Part shown: positions 7,282 to 16,614 of the stretch, piece by piece
How positions within the stretch are numbered: position 1 is the stretch's first letter
Layout: each line of letters starts with the position of its first letter
NCBI GenBank assembly: GCA_965248155.1
Contig: CBDFIO010000001.1
Span: 1,798,001-1,862,000, forward strand
DNA from: RFSX01 sp965248155
Lineage (GTDB): Bacteria > Bacteroidota > Bacteroidia > Chitinophagales > Saprospiraceae
Direction: 5' to 3'
DNA: 64,000 bases
Notes under the pieces: model-generated
What the model saw: the letters and a program-made list of their open reading frames with translations, nothing else
What the model was told of the DNA's origin: nothing
The model's database searches: none
Position numbers and translations under genes: made by a program

Positions 7282-8976
7282 ATGAGTTTATTTGACTGGG
7301 GCATCCTATTATTTACTGTAGCTACAATCATTGGTTATGGGGTCTGGAAGACCAAAGGCAGCAAAACCATTGAAGGATACTTGCTAGGAGGGAATGAAGC
7401 CAAATGGTGGACAGTAGGACTCTCTGTTATGGCAACTCAAGCCAGCGCAATCACCTTCCTTTCGACTCCGGGACAAGCTTATCATGACGGGATGGGTTTC
7501 GCTCAGTTCTATTTTATGCTTCCTGTCGCCATGATCATCATTTGTATAACTTTTATACCCTTGTTCTACAAATTGAAAGTTTATACGGCATATGAATTTC
7601 TTGAAAGCCGATTTGATTTAAAGACTCGAAGTATCACCTCTATTCTTTTTCTAATCCAAAGAGGACTTGCTACAGGAATTACAATTTATGCTCCCGCTAT
7701 TATAATATCATCTGTATTAAACTGGAATTTGAATATAACGACAATCATTGTCGGAGTAGTCACAATACTTTATACTGTAACGGGAGGAACAAAGGCTGTC
7801 CATGTTACGCATAAACATCAAATGATAGTCATTTTTCTAAGTCTATTTGTAATATTCTTTATCCTCCTTAATCACATTACTGAGGATTATAGCTTTAGTG
7901 AAAACCTATTGATTGCAAAAGCCAATGACAAGTTGGAGTTGATCGATTTTACTTTTGACATTAATGAGCGTTATAATATCTGGTCAAGTTTTGCCGCCTT
8001 GTTTTTATTCCTCTCCTATTTTGGAACGGATCAAAGTCAGGTTCAAAGATATATCAGTGGTCGATCCATAAAAGAAAGTAGGCTTGGTTTAATCATGAAT
8101 GGTATAATGAAGGTGCCTCTGCAGGTATTCATCTTATTTCTTGGAGTTATGGTTTTTCTCTTTTTTCAAACGCACAGAGCACCGGTTTTTTTCAATGAAC
8201 AAGTCACCGAGATAATCCAAAATTCAGAAAAAGCTGATGCATTTAATTCTCTGGAAGGTCAATATGATGCTTTATTAGTGCAAAGAACTGACCTTAATAA
8301 CTCACTGGTTGAATCATCAAGAAATGGGAACAAAGAAGATGTAGACAGATATAAAAATGAGGTCCATCAACTATCATTACAAGAAAGAGGAATAAGGTCA
8401 CAAGTAAAAGAATTAATCAAGGATTATGATCCGGAATTGGAATCTAATGACAAAGATTATGTGTTTATTAATTTCATTCTGAATTACTTACCCAGGGGTT
8501 TAGTGGGCTTACTTTTAGCAGTGATATTCTTTGCGGCTATGTCTTCGACAGCTTCAGAGTTGAATGCTTTGGCTGCAACTACAACAGTTGATATTTATAA
8601 AAGGAATATTGTTAAAAATGGTTCAGAGATGCATTATGTGAATGCTTCAAAAATGTGGACACTATTTTGGGGTATAGTAGCTATTCTCTTTGCTTCAATC
8701 GGCTCATTATTTGAAAATCTTATACAGTTTGTCAACATAATAGGATCCTTGTTTTATGGGACTATATTGGGAATATTTCTAGTCGCATTTTATTTTAAGA
8801 AAATTAGTGGAACTCCTGTTTTTGTAGCAGCAATTATAGTTGAAATCGGGATAATTACTATTTATCAGATGGACTTGGTGCCTTATCTTTGGTTGAATGT
8901 GATTGGTGTGATTGGAGTAATCATTTTTGCTGCCACCCTAGAAATGATTATTGGAAAAAGAAAAGGAGAACACTAA
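7282..8976 (+). CDS. Sodium:solute symporter family transporter
   Basis: The 564-residue protein has about 13 membrane helices and SSS-family signatures: the early GGNEAKWWTVGLSVMATQAS region, the sodium-site-like AMSSTASELNALAATTTVDI around residues 427-446, and YFGTDQSQVQRYISGRS around 250. A hydrophilic, coiled-coil-like insertion (about 310-390) separates two groups of helices, a feature of a Bacteroidota subgroup. It probably imports a sugar, sialic-acid-like or other organic solute with sodium; co-transcription with a PIG-L deacetylase would fit an amino-sugar compound (inference). Confidence 0.85.
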   Translation: MSLFDWGILLFTVATIIGYGVWKTKGSKTIEGYLLGGNEAKWWTVGLSVMATQASAITFLSTPGQAYHDGMGFAQFYFMLPVAMIIICITFIPLFYKLKVYTAYEFLESRFDLKTRSITSILFLIQRGLATGITIYAPAIIISSVLNWNLNITTIIVGVVTILYTVTGGTKAVHVTHKHQMIVIFLSLFVIFFILLNHITEDYSFSENLLIAKANDKLELIDFTFDINERYNIWSSFAALFLFLSYFGTDQSQVQRYISGRSIKESRLGLIMNGIMKVPLQVFILFLGVMVFLFFQTHRAPVFFNEQVTEIIQNSEKADAFNSLEGQYDALLVQRTDLNNSLVESSRNGNKEDVDRYKNEVHQLSLQERGIRSQVKELIKDYDPELESNDKDYVFINFILNYLPRGLVGLLLAVIFFAAMSSTASELNALAATTTVDIYKRNIVKNGSEMHYVNASKMWTLFWGIVAILFASIGSLFENLIQFVNIIGSLFYGTILGIFLVAFYFKKISGTPVFVAAIIVEIGIITIYQMDLVPYLWLNVIGVIGVIIFAATLEMIIGKRKGEH

Positions 8977-8990
8977 GTGTCCTCCTCTTT
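8961..8990. terminator. Terminator spanning the symporter stop codon
   Basis: AAAAGGAG-a-ACAC (8961-8973) pairs with GTGT-c-CTCCT-c-TTT (8977-8990) with the stop TAA in the loop, followed by a T-rich tract. It separates this operon from the convergent DUF2911 gene and may act on both strands. Confidence 0.6.
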
Positions 8991-9013
8991 TATTTCTTGT
9001 TGTTAAATAAAAA

Positions 9014-9853
9014 TTATTGAGATGTCCATTCTTTAATTGACTTCTCGTTCATTCTTACATAATCATCATTCCCGGCTGTTTGCGCTAATTCAAGAGATTG
9101 CTGAGCAGCAGCAACAGCTTCTTTAACTTTACCAAGATCAGAAAGTATTAAAGCTTTCTTTCTCACTTGCCAAAAGCCTGGTTCAGGAACATCAGTAGCC
9201 ATATTGATGTATTCTAATGCCGTGTCAAGATCTTTTCCCGCAGTATGAAGATAGTTTGCAGCTTGATAATAATCATTCGCACTAGGTCCAGCCATAACAC
9301 TTTCAATGTTGGCCATAACTTTACTATCTACTTCAACTCCAACTGGTAATTTCGCATATGAGTTATCCCATAGAAATTCTATTTCACAACTTGTAGGTTG
9401 AATGTTCTGAATAGAAATTGTAAAAGTTTCCATAGAACCTCCTAAAGAATAAACTTCAGAAGTATGTGTTAGTTCAGGTTCTTTTTCAAGATAAGAAGAG
9501 AAACTATTTGATTCGTGCTTATAAACATGAATATCCCATGACTCTGCATTAGGAGTTGTTAGTACCACATAAGTACCGGCTTCCAATTCTGTATCACCGA
9601 TAGTGACATTATCAGAAAATGAGATTCTCGTTGCAGCATTAGCACCTGTTCTCCATTTTTTACCAAATGGAACAAGTCCATCTTCAGCAAATATTGAACG
9701 TCCTTTTACACCAGGTCTTGAATATTCAAGATTGATTGTAGTTAATCCAACCATTTGCTCAACACTAGAGGAAGGACTAGGTGCAGGTGTTTGAATCTGA
9801 CCATATCCTAAAGTAAATGTGAATAATAAAGCTATTACAGATAATTTTTTCAT
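9014..9853 (-). CDS. DUF2911 domain secreted protein
   Basis: The 279-residue protein has a signal peptide (first 18 residues, ending LGYGQ) and a DUF2911 domain (about 25-170). The domain is recognisable by the region YSRPGVKGRSIF, KWRTGANAATRI and the beta-strand-rich part up to IQPTSCEIEFLWD. The C-terminal 90 residues are helical with a TPR-like pattern (NYLHTAGKDLDTALEYINMA). The family is abundant in Bacteroidota and its function is unknown. It is monocistronic, with a good -7 element upstream. Confidence 0.85.
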   Translation of the reverse strand: MKKLSVIALLFTFTLGYGQIQTPAPSPSSSVEQMVGLTTINLEYSRPGVKGRSIFAEDGLVPFGKKWRTGANAATRISFSDNVTIGDTELEAGTYVVLTTPNAESWDIHVYKHESNSFSSYLEKEPELTHTSEVYSLGGSMETFTISIQNIQPTSCEIEFLWDNSYAKLPVGVEVDSKVMANIESVMAGPSANDYYQAANYLHTAGKDLDTALEYINMATDVPEPGFWQVRKKALILSDLGKVKEAVAAAQQSLELAQTAGNDDYVRMNEKSIKEWTSQ

Positions 9854-9876
9854 AATGTACTTAATTTTTTAGACCG

Positions 9877-9884
9877 CAAATATA
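9877..9884 (-). promoter_or_regulatory. -7 promoter element of the DUF2911 gene
   Basis: On the minus strand TATATTTG matches TAnnTTTG exactly and lies 23 bp before the start codon. The -33 region is weak (CTGG about 20 bp upstream). Confidence 0.45.
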
Positions 9885-10056
9885 AAGCTAATTGTAATGT
9901 ATTTCCAGTGTTAGTATTAATGTCGATTATATTGGAAGAAAATCCAACGAATCAGAATGTGAATGATTAAGAGCTTAGATATTATTATAACTTTATAAAG
10001 CGTAATTAACTAACTGATCCGAATGCTCTTCAATCTCAATAATCTACGCTCATAAT

Positions 10057-10442
10057 ATGGAAACCCTCTATCTCATTATTGTTGTAATTCTATTCATTCT
10101 TGCGGTCTCTGATCTTGTGGTGGGAGTTAGTAATGATGCTGTGAATTTCTTGAACTCTGCGGTTGGTGCTAAGGCTGCAACTTTTAAGACCATCATTTTT
10201 GTAGCAGCATTAGGAGTACTGGTAGGTGCGACATTTTCTACAGGAATGATGGAAGTGGCCAGAAAGGGTATTTTTCATCCTGAGTACTTTTATTTTTCAG
10301 AAATAATGATTCTCTTCCTCGCAGTTATGGTCACCGATGTTATTCTGCTTGACACTTTCAACGCATTCGGAATGCCTACTTCAACAACAGTATCTATTGT
10401 ATTTGAACTCTTAGGTGCGGCTGTAGCCATTTCATTGATTAA
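10057..10442 (+). pseudogene. Inorganic phosphate transporter (Pit family), N-terminal remnant
   Basis: About 128 residues of a Pit-family sodium/proton-phosphate symporter remain. The family N-terminal signature is clear: GVSNDAVNFLNSAVGAKAA, followed by several membrane helices and GMPTSTTVSIVFELLGAA. Bacteroidota homologues are usually several hundred residues longer. The gene is interrupted at 10443 by the left end of IS copy A, and the apparent C-terminus (to 10476) is IS sequence. The 3' part is not found elsewhere in the window, so the locus was broken and probably rearranged rather than simply interrupted. Confidence 0.85.
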
Positions 10443-10804
10443 TGTAGGTCTTCAAACCAAAGTGGACAATAAGTGAATAAAATTAAGTTACACTTTTAAA
10501 AGTTAAATTGAAATATTCTTGTCTGCGTTTTTTAAATGTTTTGTGTTTACATAATTTTCTTCTCTTCAGTTTTTCTTCTTTTAATCCATAATAAACATCT
10601 GCTGGTGTCAAGTTTTGTAAAGATTCATGATATCTGTGATGGTTATAATATTTTACAAATTGTGAAAGACGAAAACTCAATTCACCTGGGCTGTAATAAT
10701 GATCCAGTTTAATTACATTTTTCATCGTTCTGTGATACCTTTTGTAACCTTGCGTAAAATTAAGACAGTTTAAAAATGAACAAATTTTATAAATTTAAGC
10801 TGTT

Positions 10805-11071
10805 ATGAAACAAAGTAAATTTACAGAGGGCCAAATAATAAAGGCTCTAAAGGAAAACGAATCTGGAAGATCGGTAGAAGACCTCAGCAGAGAGTTAGGC
10901 ATCAATAAGGGTACATTTTACAATTGGCGTAAGAAATATGCAGGAATGGAAGTAAGCCATTTGCGACGTCTAAAGGAATTAGAGGATGAAAACAGGAAAC
11001 TCAAACGGATGTTTGCAGATGTATCACTGGACTTGCAAATGGCAAAAGATGTTCTTGGAAAAAAGTGGTAG
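10805..11071 (+). CDS. IS407-group transposase orfA
   Basis: The 88-residue protein has an N-terminal helix-turn-helix (FTEGQIIKALKENESGRS to NWRKKYAG) and a leucine-zipper-like heptad region (LKELEDENRKLKRMFAD). It binds IS ends and is the N-terminal part of the orfAB fusion. The end contains a slippery A AAA AAG heptamer (11059-11065) in the correct phase for -1 frameshifting into orfB. Confidence 0.9.
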   Translation: MKQSKFTEGQIIKALKENESGRSVEDLSRELGINKGTFYNWRKKYAGMEVSHLRRLKELEDENRKLKRMFADVSLDLQMAKDVLGKKW

Positions 11072-11916
11072 AGTCTTCCGTCAAAAGAGAAGTTGTAATC
11101 TATTTGAAGGGTACCTATAAAGTTGGAATAAAGCGGCTATGTTCACTAATAGGATGGAGTCGATCAACATGGTATTATGAGAGTAAAGTAGACGATAGTG
11201 CAATAGTAGCGAAGTATAAAGAGCTGTTAAAAATAGCACCTAACAGAGGATTTGAAAACTACTATAATAGGACAAGACGAGAAGGCTATAAATGGGCATG
11301 GAGTAGAATGCTGCGAGTATACAGAGAAATGGGTTTAGTACGTAGACATAAAAAGCGAAGAAAATTGCCAGAGGAACTAAGGATGCCATTATATCAACCT
11401 CAAGCAGTGAATGAAATATGGAGTATGGATTTTATGAGTGATAGTCTGAGTGATGGTAGAACATTAAGAGTATTGAATGTAATAGATGATTGTAATAGAG
11501 AAAGCCTGTTAAATAAAGGGAGTATAAGTTTTCCTTCCGTAAGAGTAACCAGGTTTTTAGATGAGTTGTTAGAATACTACGGGAAACCTAAATATATACG
11601 ATCTGACAATGGGCCTGAATTTACTTCAAACGACTATAAGAATTGGTGTAAGCTAAGAGGCATAAAGCGAATATATTCAGAGCCTGGAAAGCCAATGCAA
11701 AATGGATATGTAGAAAGGTTTAATCGAACATTTAGAGAAGATGTTTTGGATGCATATATGTTTAGCAGCATATCACAGTTCCAAATAATTGCAGACAAAT
11801 GGAGTAAAGATTATAACGATAATCATCCTCATGGCTCACTTGGAAGGAAGAGTCCAAGAGAGTATGCTCCAAGAAACCAATACTCTTTGGGGTTAATCCC
11901 AAAGAGTATTGAATAA
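11065..11916 (+). CDS. IS407-group transposase orfB (DDE integrase domain)
   Basis: This 283-residue catalytic part has the DDE triad in WSMDFM, RSDNGPEF and NGYVERFN, and an intact C-terminus. It lies in the -1 frame relative to orfA and overlaps it by 7 bp, so it is probably made as an orfAB fusion after slippage at 11059-11065. The GTG at 11065 is only a formal start. The element therefore looks transposition-competent. Confidence 0.9.
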   Translation: MVESSVKREVVIYLKGTYKVGIKRLCSLIGWSRSTWYYESKVDDSAIVAKYKELLKIAPNRGFENYYNRTRREGYKWAWSRMLRVYREMGLVRRHKKRRKLPEELRMPLYQPQAVNEIWSMDFMSDSLSDGRTLRVLNVIDDCNRESLLNKGSISFPSVRVTRFLDELLEYYGKPKYIRSDNGPEFTSNDYKNWCKLRGIKRIYSEPGKPMQNGYVERFNRTFREDVLDAYMFSSISQFQIIADKWSKDYNDNHPHGSLGRKSPREYAPRNQYSLGLIPKSIE

Positions 11917-12697
11917 ATCTTATTTTTAAACTGTCTTAAGAATAGCAAGTCTTCACTTTCAATCTTGCCTTGCGTTTGAGGATGACCAGGTCTTCCTCTC
12001 ACATGTTTAATTTTGTAATCATCCAAATAAGAGCTCAACTCTTGACTTAAATAACAAGATCCATTATCAGATAATAACTTAGGCGGTTTATTCAAATTTA
12101 CATTTGGATGGTTTAATGCCTGATTCAAAGTATTTTTTACATCAAGGGTTTTCATCGTTGAGCACAACTCCCAACTTATAATGTACCTAGAATAATCATC
12201 TAATATAGTCGATAGGTAATACCATCCCCAGCCAATGATTTTGAAATAAGTAAAATCAGTTTGCCACATTTGATTGACAGTTGTTGTTTTGTCTTTAAAT
12301 TCATCTGCGGCAGATATCAGATCATAATGAGGAGGGTTTATCAGTCCAGCAGATTTCAATATTCTGTAAACACTGCTTTCGCTTATAAAGTATTGATTCT
12401 CATCAGTATACCTGCAAGCCAATTCTCTACAAGAAAGCTCTGAAACTTCCAGTGCCAGATTCAATATATTAGACCTGATCCGATCAGGAATCTTGTTCCA
12501 GTAATGCTTCCTTGTACTTTTCTTTTCCTCTAATCCTACAATTCCATTTTCCCGATATTTCTTATACCAGTTGTAAAAGGTTGATTTGTGAATACCAATT
12601 TCCTTGAGAGTTCTTCTAACACTCCATTCGGATTGCTCAACCAGCCTAATCAGTTCCATCTTTTCTTTTGCTGTAAATCGCATATACTTCTTGAATT

Positions 12698-13048
12698 TTA
12701 TTTTACTCCATTCAAGCTTTTTTTAAGCACACGATTTTTCAGGGTAAGTTCTGCTACTACCTCTTTAAGGTCTTGATTTTCTGTCTTTAGATGTTGAACT
12801 TCTGAAGTATTGGCTTCACGTTCTGTGTCTCCCTTTAAACGTTTCTTCCCTGCTTCCATGAAATCTTTACTCCACTTATATTATAGTGGTTGTGAAATCT
12901 CTTCTCTTCTACAAAGAGAAGCAACACTTTGTTCTCCTCTTAATCCTTCAATGACTATTTTAATCTTTTCTTCTGTAGAAAATTTACGTCTTGTCCTTCT
13001 TTTTACATCTCGGACATAAGATTCTGCTGATTTGTTTTTCTTGGTCAT
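12698..13048 (-). pseudogene. IS3-family orfA with nonsense codon (copy A)
   Basis: Compared with the 116-residue orfA of copies B and C, codon 56 is TAA (complement 12881-12883) where the others have TAT in LYYKW. The helix-turn-helix protein is therefore truncated about halfway. A second difference is an Ile-to-Val or similar change near the IVIEGL segment. Together with the nested IS this shows that copy A is the oldest or least constrained of the three. Confidence 0.85.
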
Positions 13049-13184
13049 AATAAAGTGAATTTAATAGTTATGTATAACTTAATTTTATTCACTTAATGGT
13101 CCACTTTTATTTGACGATTTACAATTTTCCAATATTATTATTTGATTGATAAATTTTGTATTATATTTATTCAAACGATCAATC

Positions 13185-14364
13185 ATGAGACAACAACAAA
13201 TATTACCACGTATTTTCTTCACGTTGCTTTCATTTTTATTTTTTGATTTTTCATTCCTGTATTCTCAAGCAGACTATAGAGAATATAATACTAGGAATAT
13301 CAATGATTCTATTTGGGAAGAAGATTTAGAAATAAGAGACAATGTACGTGATATAGAACAATATATTTTTAATAATATACGATCTTTGGAGGCTACTCCA
13401 AAAACGCTTCCTATAGTATTTCATATTGTATACTCAAATTCGTCTGAACAAATTTAGTCAAGCTCAAATTAGAGAACAATTGAAAATAGTAAATGATGAT
13501 TTTGGATTAAAAAATATTATTTATGGACATCCAAATGATGAATATTTAAATAGGGCTGTAGATACCCAGATATCATTCTGTCTTCCAGTATTTGATCCAG
13601 ATGGAAACGAAACAAGTGGAATAAATTATCATCAAATTACACCAAAAACATGGAATCCAACTTTTGAAGTCACAGATCCTGATAATGGTGGCATTGCACC
13701 ATGGAATCCTAAAGATTATATTAATGTTTGGATATGCAATTTGGATGATACATATGCTGGATTAGCACAAATGCCAGGAGGATATGAAAATTCCGACGGT
13801 ATCATAATTAATTATAAATACTTTGGTAATTCAAATAATCAATATTATGGAGAAGGTAGATCACTTACTCATCTCATTGGCAATTATTTATTTCTGTATA
13901 ACCTATGGGGCACTTATGAGTGTGAAGATGATAGAATTCAAGATACACCTGTTCATGGAGGAACGGTATATAGATGCCCTGAAGCAAGAATAGTAAGTGT
14001 TTGTGATATAACAATCCCATTGATGACAATGAACTTTATGAGTGGTACTGATGACCAATGCCAATACATGTTCACTTATTGGCAAAACAGACGAATGCAT
14101 GCCGTACTAAACATTGATGGTCCGCGAGGAGATTTACAATTTACTCAAACAGATTGTGAAAAATCCTTGACCAATTTAATTGAAGAAGGAAAAACAAATT
14201 TGACAGAGTTAGACATAATAATTGTTCCTAATCCTACAAATGGTGAACTAACTATTAAAATGTTATCTAAACAGATACAAATAAAAAAATTATTGCTATA
14301 TGATTTATCTGGAAAGAAGTACTTTGAATCTGAAATTGATTCAAATCTAGATAGCTATAATTTA
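13185..14364 (+). pseudogene. M43-type (pappalysin/cytophagalysin-like) metalloprotease remnant with T9SS tail
   Basis: The remnant runs from ATG 13185 (signal peptide ending near LYSQ) through TLPIVFHIVYSN. It then shifts frame near 13450 and continues as FSQAQIREQLKIVNDDFG, the usual M43 sequence. Later it has the Met-turn region MNFMSGTDDQCQYMFTYWQ and the beginning of a T9SS sorting domain (IIVPNPTNGELTIKM). The zinc motif HExGHxxGxxH is replaced by HLIGNYLFLYN: the catalytic Glu, two His ligands and the Gly are all changed. IS copy B cuts the C-terminal end. It is sandwiched between copies A and B and is non-functional as a protease. Confidence 0.8.
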
Positions 14365-14404
14365 TGTAGGTCTTCAAACCAAAGTGGACAATAAGTGAAT
14401 AAAA

Positions 14405-15388
14405 TTAAGTTACACTTTTAAAAGTTAAATTGAAATATTCTTGTCTGCGTTTTTTAAATGTTTTGTGTTTACATAATTTTCTTCTCTTCAGTTTTTCTTC
14501 TTTTAATCCATAATAAACATCTGCTGGTGTCAAGTTTTGTAAAGATTCATGATATCTGTGATGGTTATAATATTTTACAAATTGTGAAAGAGGAAAACTC
14601 AATTCACCTGGGCTGTAATAATGATCCAGTTTAATTACATTTTTCATCGTTCTGTGATACCTTTCAATCTTGCCTTGCGTTTGAGGATGACCAGGTCTTC
14701 CTCTCACATGTTTAATTTTGTAATCATCCAAATAAGAGCTCAACTCTTGACTTAAATAACAAGATCCATTATCAGATAATAACTTAGGCGGTTTATTCAA
14801 ATTTACATTTGGATGGTTTAATGCCTGATTCAAAGTATTTTTTACATCAAGGGTTTTCATCGTTGAGCACAACTCCCAACTTATAATGTACCTAGAATAA
14901 TCATCTAATATAGTCGATAGGTAATACCATCCCCAGCCAATGATTTTGAAATAAGTAAAATCAGTTTGCCACATTTGATTGACAGTTGTTGTTTTGTCTT
15001 TAAATTCATCTGCGGCAGATATCAGATCATAATGAGGAGGGTTTATCAGTCCAGCAGATTTCAATATTCTGTAAACACTGCTTTCGCTTATAAAGTATTG
15101 ATTCTCATCAGTATACCTGCAAGCCAATTCTCTACAAGAAAGCTCTGAAACTTCCAGTGCCAGATTCAATATATCAGACCTGATCCGATCAGGAATCTTG
15201 TTCCAGTAATGCTTCCTTGTACTTTTCTTTTCCTCTAATCCTACAATTCCATTTTCCCGATATTTCTTATACCAGTTGTAAAAGGTTGATTTGTGAATAC
15301 CAATTTCCTTGAGAGTTCTTCTAACACTCCATTCGGATTGCTCAACCAGCCTAATCAGTTCCATCTTTTCTTTTGCTGTAAATCGCAT
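14405..15388 (-). CDS. IS3-family transposase orfB (copy B)
   Basis: The 327-residue transposase starts with a helix-turn-helix (MRFTAKEKMELIRL to FYNWYKKY). It has an rve core with the DDE acidic residues in WQTDFTYFK, LSDNGSCY and GKIERYHR, and the C-terminal YNHHRYHESL motif. It is separated from orfA by 14 bp and begins with its own ATG, so independent initiation is possible. It differs from the copy C protein at almost no positions, showing recent spread. Confidence 0.92.
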   Translation of the reverse strand: MRFTAKEKMELIRLVEQSEWSVRRTLKEIGIHKSTFYNWYKKYRENGIVGLEEKKSTRKHYWNKIPDRIRSDILNLALEVSELSCRELACRYTDENQYFISESSVYRILKSAGLINPPHYDLISAADEFKDKTTTVNQMWQTDFTYFKIIGWGWYYLSTILDDYSRYIISWELCSTMKTLDVKNTLNQALNHPNVNLNKPPKLLSDNGSCYLSQELSSYLDDYKIKHVRGRPGHPQTQGKIERYHRTMKNVIKLDHYYSPGELSFPLSQFVKYYNHHRYHESLQNLTPADVYYGLKEEKLKRRKLCKHKTFKKRRQEYFNLTFKSVT

Positions 15389-15402
15389 ATACTTCTTGAA
15401 TT

Positions 15403-15753
15403 TTATTTTACTCCATTCAAGCTTTTTTTAAGCACACGATTTTTCAGGGTAAGTTCTGCTACTACCTCTTTAAGGTCTTGATTTTCTGTCTTTAGATGTT
15501 GAACTTCTGAAGTGTTGGCTTCACGTTCTGTGTCTCCCTTTAAACGTTTCTTCCCTGCTTCCATGAAATCTTTACTCCACTTATAATATAGTGGTTGTGA
15601 AATCTCTTCTCTTCTACAAAGAGAAGCAACGCTTTGTTCTCCTCTTAATCCTTCAATGACTATTCTAATCTTTTCTTCTGTAGAAAATTTACGTCTTGTC
15701 CTTCTTTTTACATCTCGGACATAAGATTCTGCTGATTTGTTTTTCTTGGTCAT
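15403..15753 (-). CDS. IS3-family transposase orfA (copy B)
   Basis: The 116-residue DNA-binding subunit has a basic N-terminus (RDVKRRTRRKFSTEEKIRI), a helix-turn-helix (ASLCRREEISQPLYYKW) and a C-terminal coiled coil (SEVQHLKTENQDLKEVVAEL). It precedes orfB on the minus strand. The copy is intact, in contrast with copy A. Confidence 0.9.
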   Translation of the reverse strand: MTKKNKSAESYVRDVKRRTRRKFSTEEKIRIVIEGLRGEQSVASLCRREEISQPLYYKWSKDFMEAGKKRLKGDTEREANTSEVQHLKTENQDLKEVVAELTLKNRVLKKSLNGVK

Positions 15754-15828
15754 AATAAAGTGAATTTAATAGTTATGTATAACTTAATTTTATTCACTTA
15801 ATGGTCCACTTTTATTTGACGATTTACA

Positions 15829-16290
15829 GTCAGCATTTACAATCAATGCTTCACGACTAAAATCATCCAATACGTTTAATACCCTTACTTTTCTTCCATA
15901 CTCTAAACTATCATGCATAAAATCAGCACTCCATGTTCTATTAACTGTTTGAGGTATTTTTAAAGGATGTTTAATTCGTGCTGGTAACCTTCTTTTTCTC
16001 TTTCTTCTTAACTTAAGTTTCATTTTTCTATAGACTCGGAGTACTCTTTTACGATTCCATCTGTATCCTTCATTCCTGATCCGCAGATAGTAATTATCAA
16101 ACCCACGTGTGGGATGATCTTTGGCTAATCTTTCAAGAACTTCCATTAGTAAACTATCATCCTTTTTAGTTTGATAGTACCATTGTGATCTCGGAAGATT
16201 TACAACTCTACACGCCCTCTGAACTTTTACTCCTTTATCTTCAATGAGAAATTGTGCTCGTTTTTTCTTTTCAGAAGGCTTTAAAACTTT
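15829..16290 (-). pseudogene. IS407-group orfB, 5' fragment
   Basis: About 153 residues remain, from the frameshift zone (VLKPSEKKKRAQFLIEDKGV) through TRGFDNYYLRIRNEGYRW to the first catalytic aspartate region WSADFMHDS and ALIVNAD, where copy B starts. The later D and E of the triad are missing, so it is inactive. An A-rich slippery stretch (TTGAAAAAAAG) at the orfA/orfB overlap fits -1 frameshifting. Confidence 0.85.
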
Positions 16291-16547
16291 TTTTCAAGAA
16301 TCTCTTTTAAGAGTTGATGATCTAAACTTAAGTCGGCAAACATGCGCTTAAGTCTTACGTTTTCTTGTTCAAGTTCTTTGAGCTTTCTTAATTGATGGGT
16401 TTCCATTCCGCCATACTTCTTTTTCCAGTTATAAAAGGTGGCTTTGCTAATCCCAGATTCCCTGCAAATGGATTCGCAGCTCTTTCCTGCTTCATACTGT
16501 TTTAGCAAGGAAACAATTTGGCTTTCTGTAAATCTTGACTTTTTCAT
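16281..16547 (-). CDS. IS407-group transposase orfA (relic element)
   Basis: The 88-residue helix-turn-helix protein (MKKSRFTESQIVSLLKQYEA to YNWKKKYGG, then the coiled coil LKELEQENVRLKRMFADL) is intact, although the rest of its element is not. It may still be expressed but has no catalytic partner here. It belongs to the same IS group as the nested element's orfA but is a different lineage. Confidence 0.85.
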   Translation of the reverse strand: MKKSRFTESQIVSLLKQYEAGKSCESICRESGISKATFYNWKKKYGGMETHQLRKLKELEQENVRLKRMFADLSLDHQLLKEILEKKF

Positions 16548-16614
16548 TTTTATTCAGTTTAAAATTAACAATTCTGTCTAGTTTTAAACTGTCCAGTTTT
16601 TGGGGAAGGCTACA

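Larger units (their letters stand above)
10743..11955 (+). mobile_element. IS3-family, IS407-group element nested in copy A
   Basis: The 1213-bp element is bounded by 4-bp target duplications CTTT (10739-10742 and 11956-11959). Its ends are inverted repeats sharing TG-A--CTTGC and then TTAAGACAGTTTAAAAAT. Both orfs are on the + strand, opposite to the host IS. The 4-bp duplication and protein type agree with the IS407 group. Its integrity suggests a recent insertion. Confidence 0.92.
10483..12683 (-). pseudogene. IS3-family transposase orfB, interrupted (copy A)
   Basis: The N-terminal 240 or so codons (to 11956) and the C-terminal 87 or so codons (from 10742) are separated by an inserted IS407-group element. 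The pieces match the intact 327-residue transposases of copies B and C nearly residue for residue. One visible difference in the C-terminal piece is LSFRLS where the others have LSFPLS. The DDE aspartates lie in the upstream piece, while most of the region after the catalytic glutamate lies in the other. The protein cannot be produced intact. Confidence 0.9.
10443..13123 (-). mobile_element. IS3-family element, copy A, split by a nested IS
   Basis: This copy is 1464 bp once the nested IS (1213 bp) and one 4-bp duplication are subtracted, exactly the length of copies B and C. The ends are imperfect inverted repeats: TGTAGGTCTTCAAACC-like on the left and, read inward from the right, TGTAAATCGTCAAATA, then a shared AAAGTGGAC block and AAGTGAATAAAATTAAGTTA. 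The flanks (ttaa/attt) show no target duplication. The copy carries a stop in orfA and an IS in orfB, so it is dead. Confidence 0.9.
14365..15828 (-). mobile_element. IS3-family element, copy B (intact)
   Basis: The 1464-bp copy has ends TGTA...TACA and the same imperfect inverted repeats as copies A and C. Both orfs are open. Its left flank is the metalloprotease remnant and its right flank is an IS407-group relic; flanking tetranucleotides (ttta and gtca) differ, so no target duplication remains. Recombination between IS copies is the likely reason. Confidence 0.92.
15829..16614 (-). mobile_element. IS407-group relic cut by copy B
   Basis: A second IS407-group element, on the minus strand, retains its orfA-side end. 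The terminal repeat read inward from 16614 is TGTAGCCTTCCCCAAAAACT, followed by GGACAGTTTAAAACTAG. The other end is lost at 15828/15829, where copy B begins inside orfB. It is distinct from the nested element at 10743, since the two orfA proteins differ at many positions. Confidence 0.85.
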
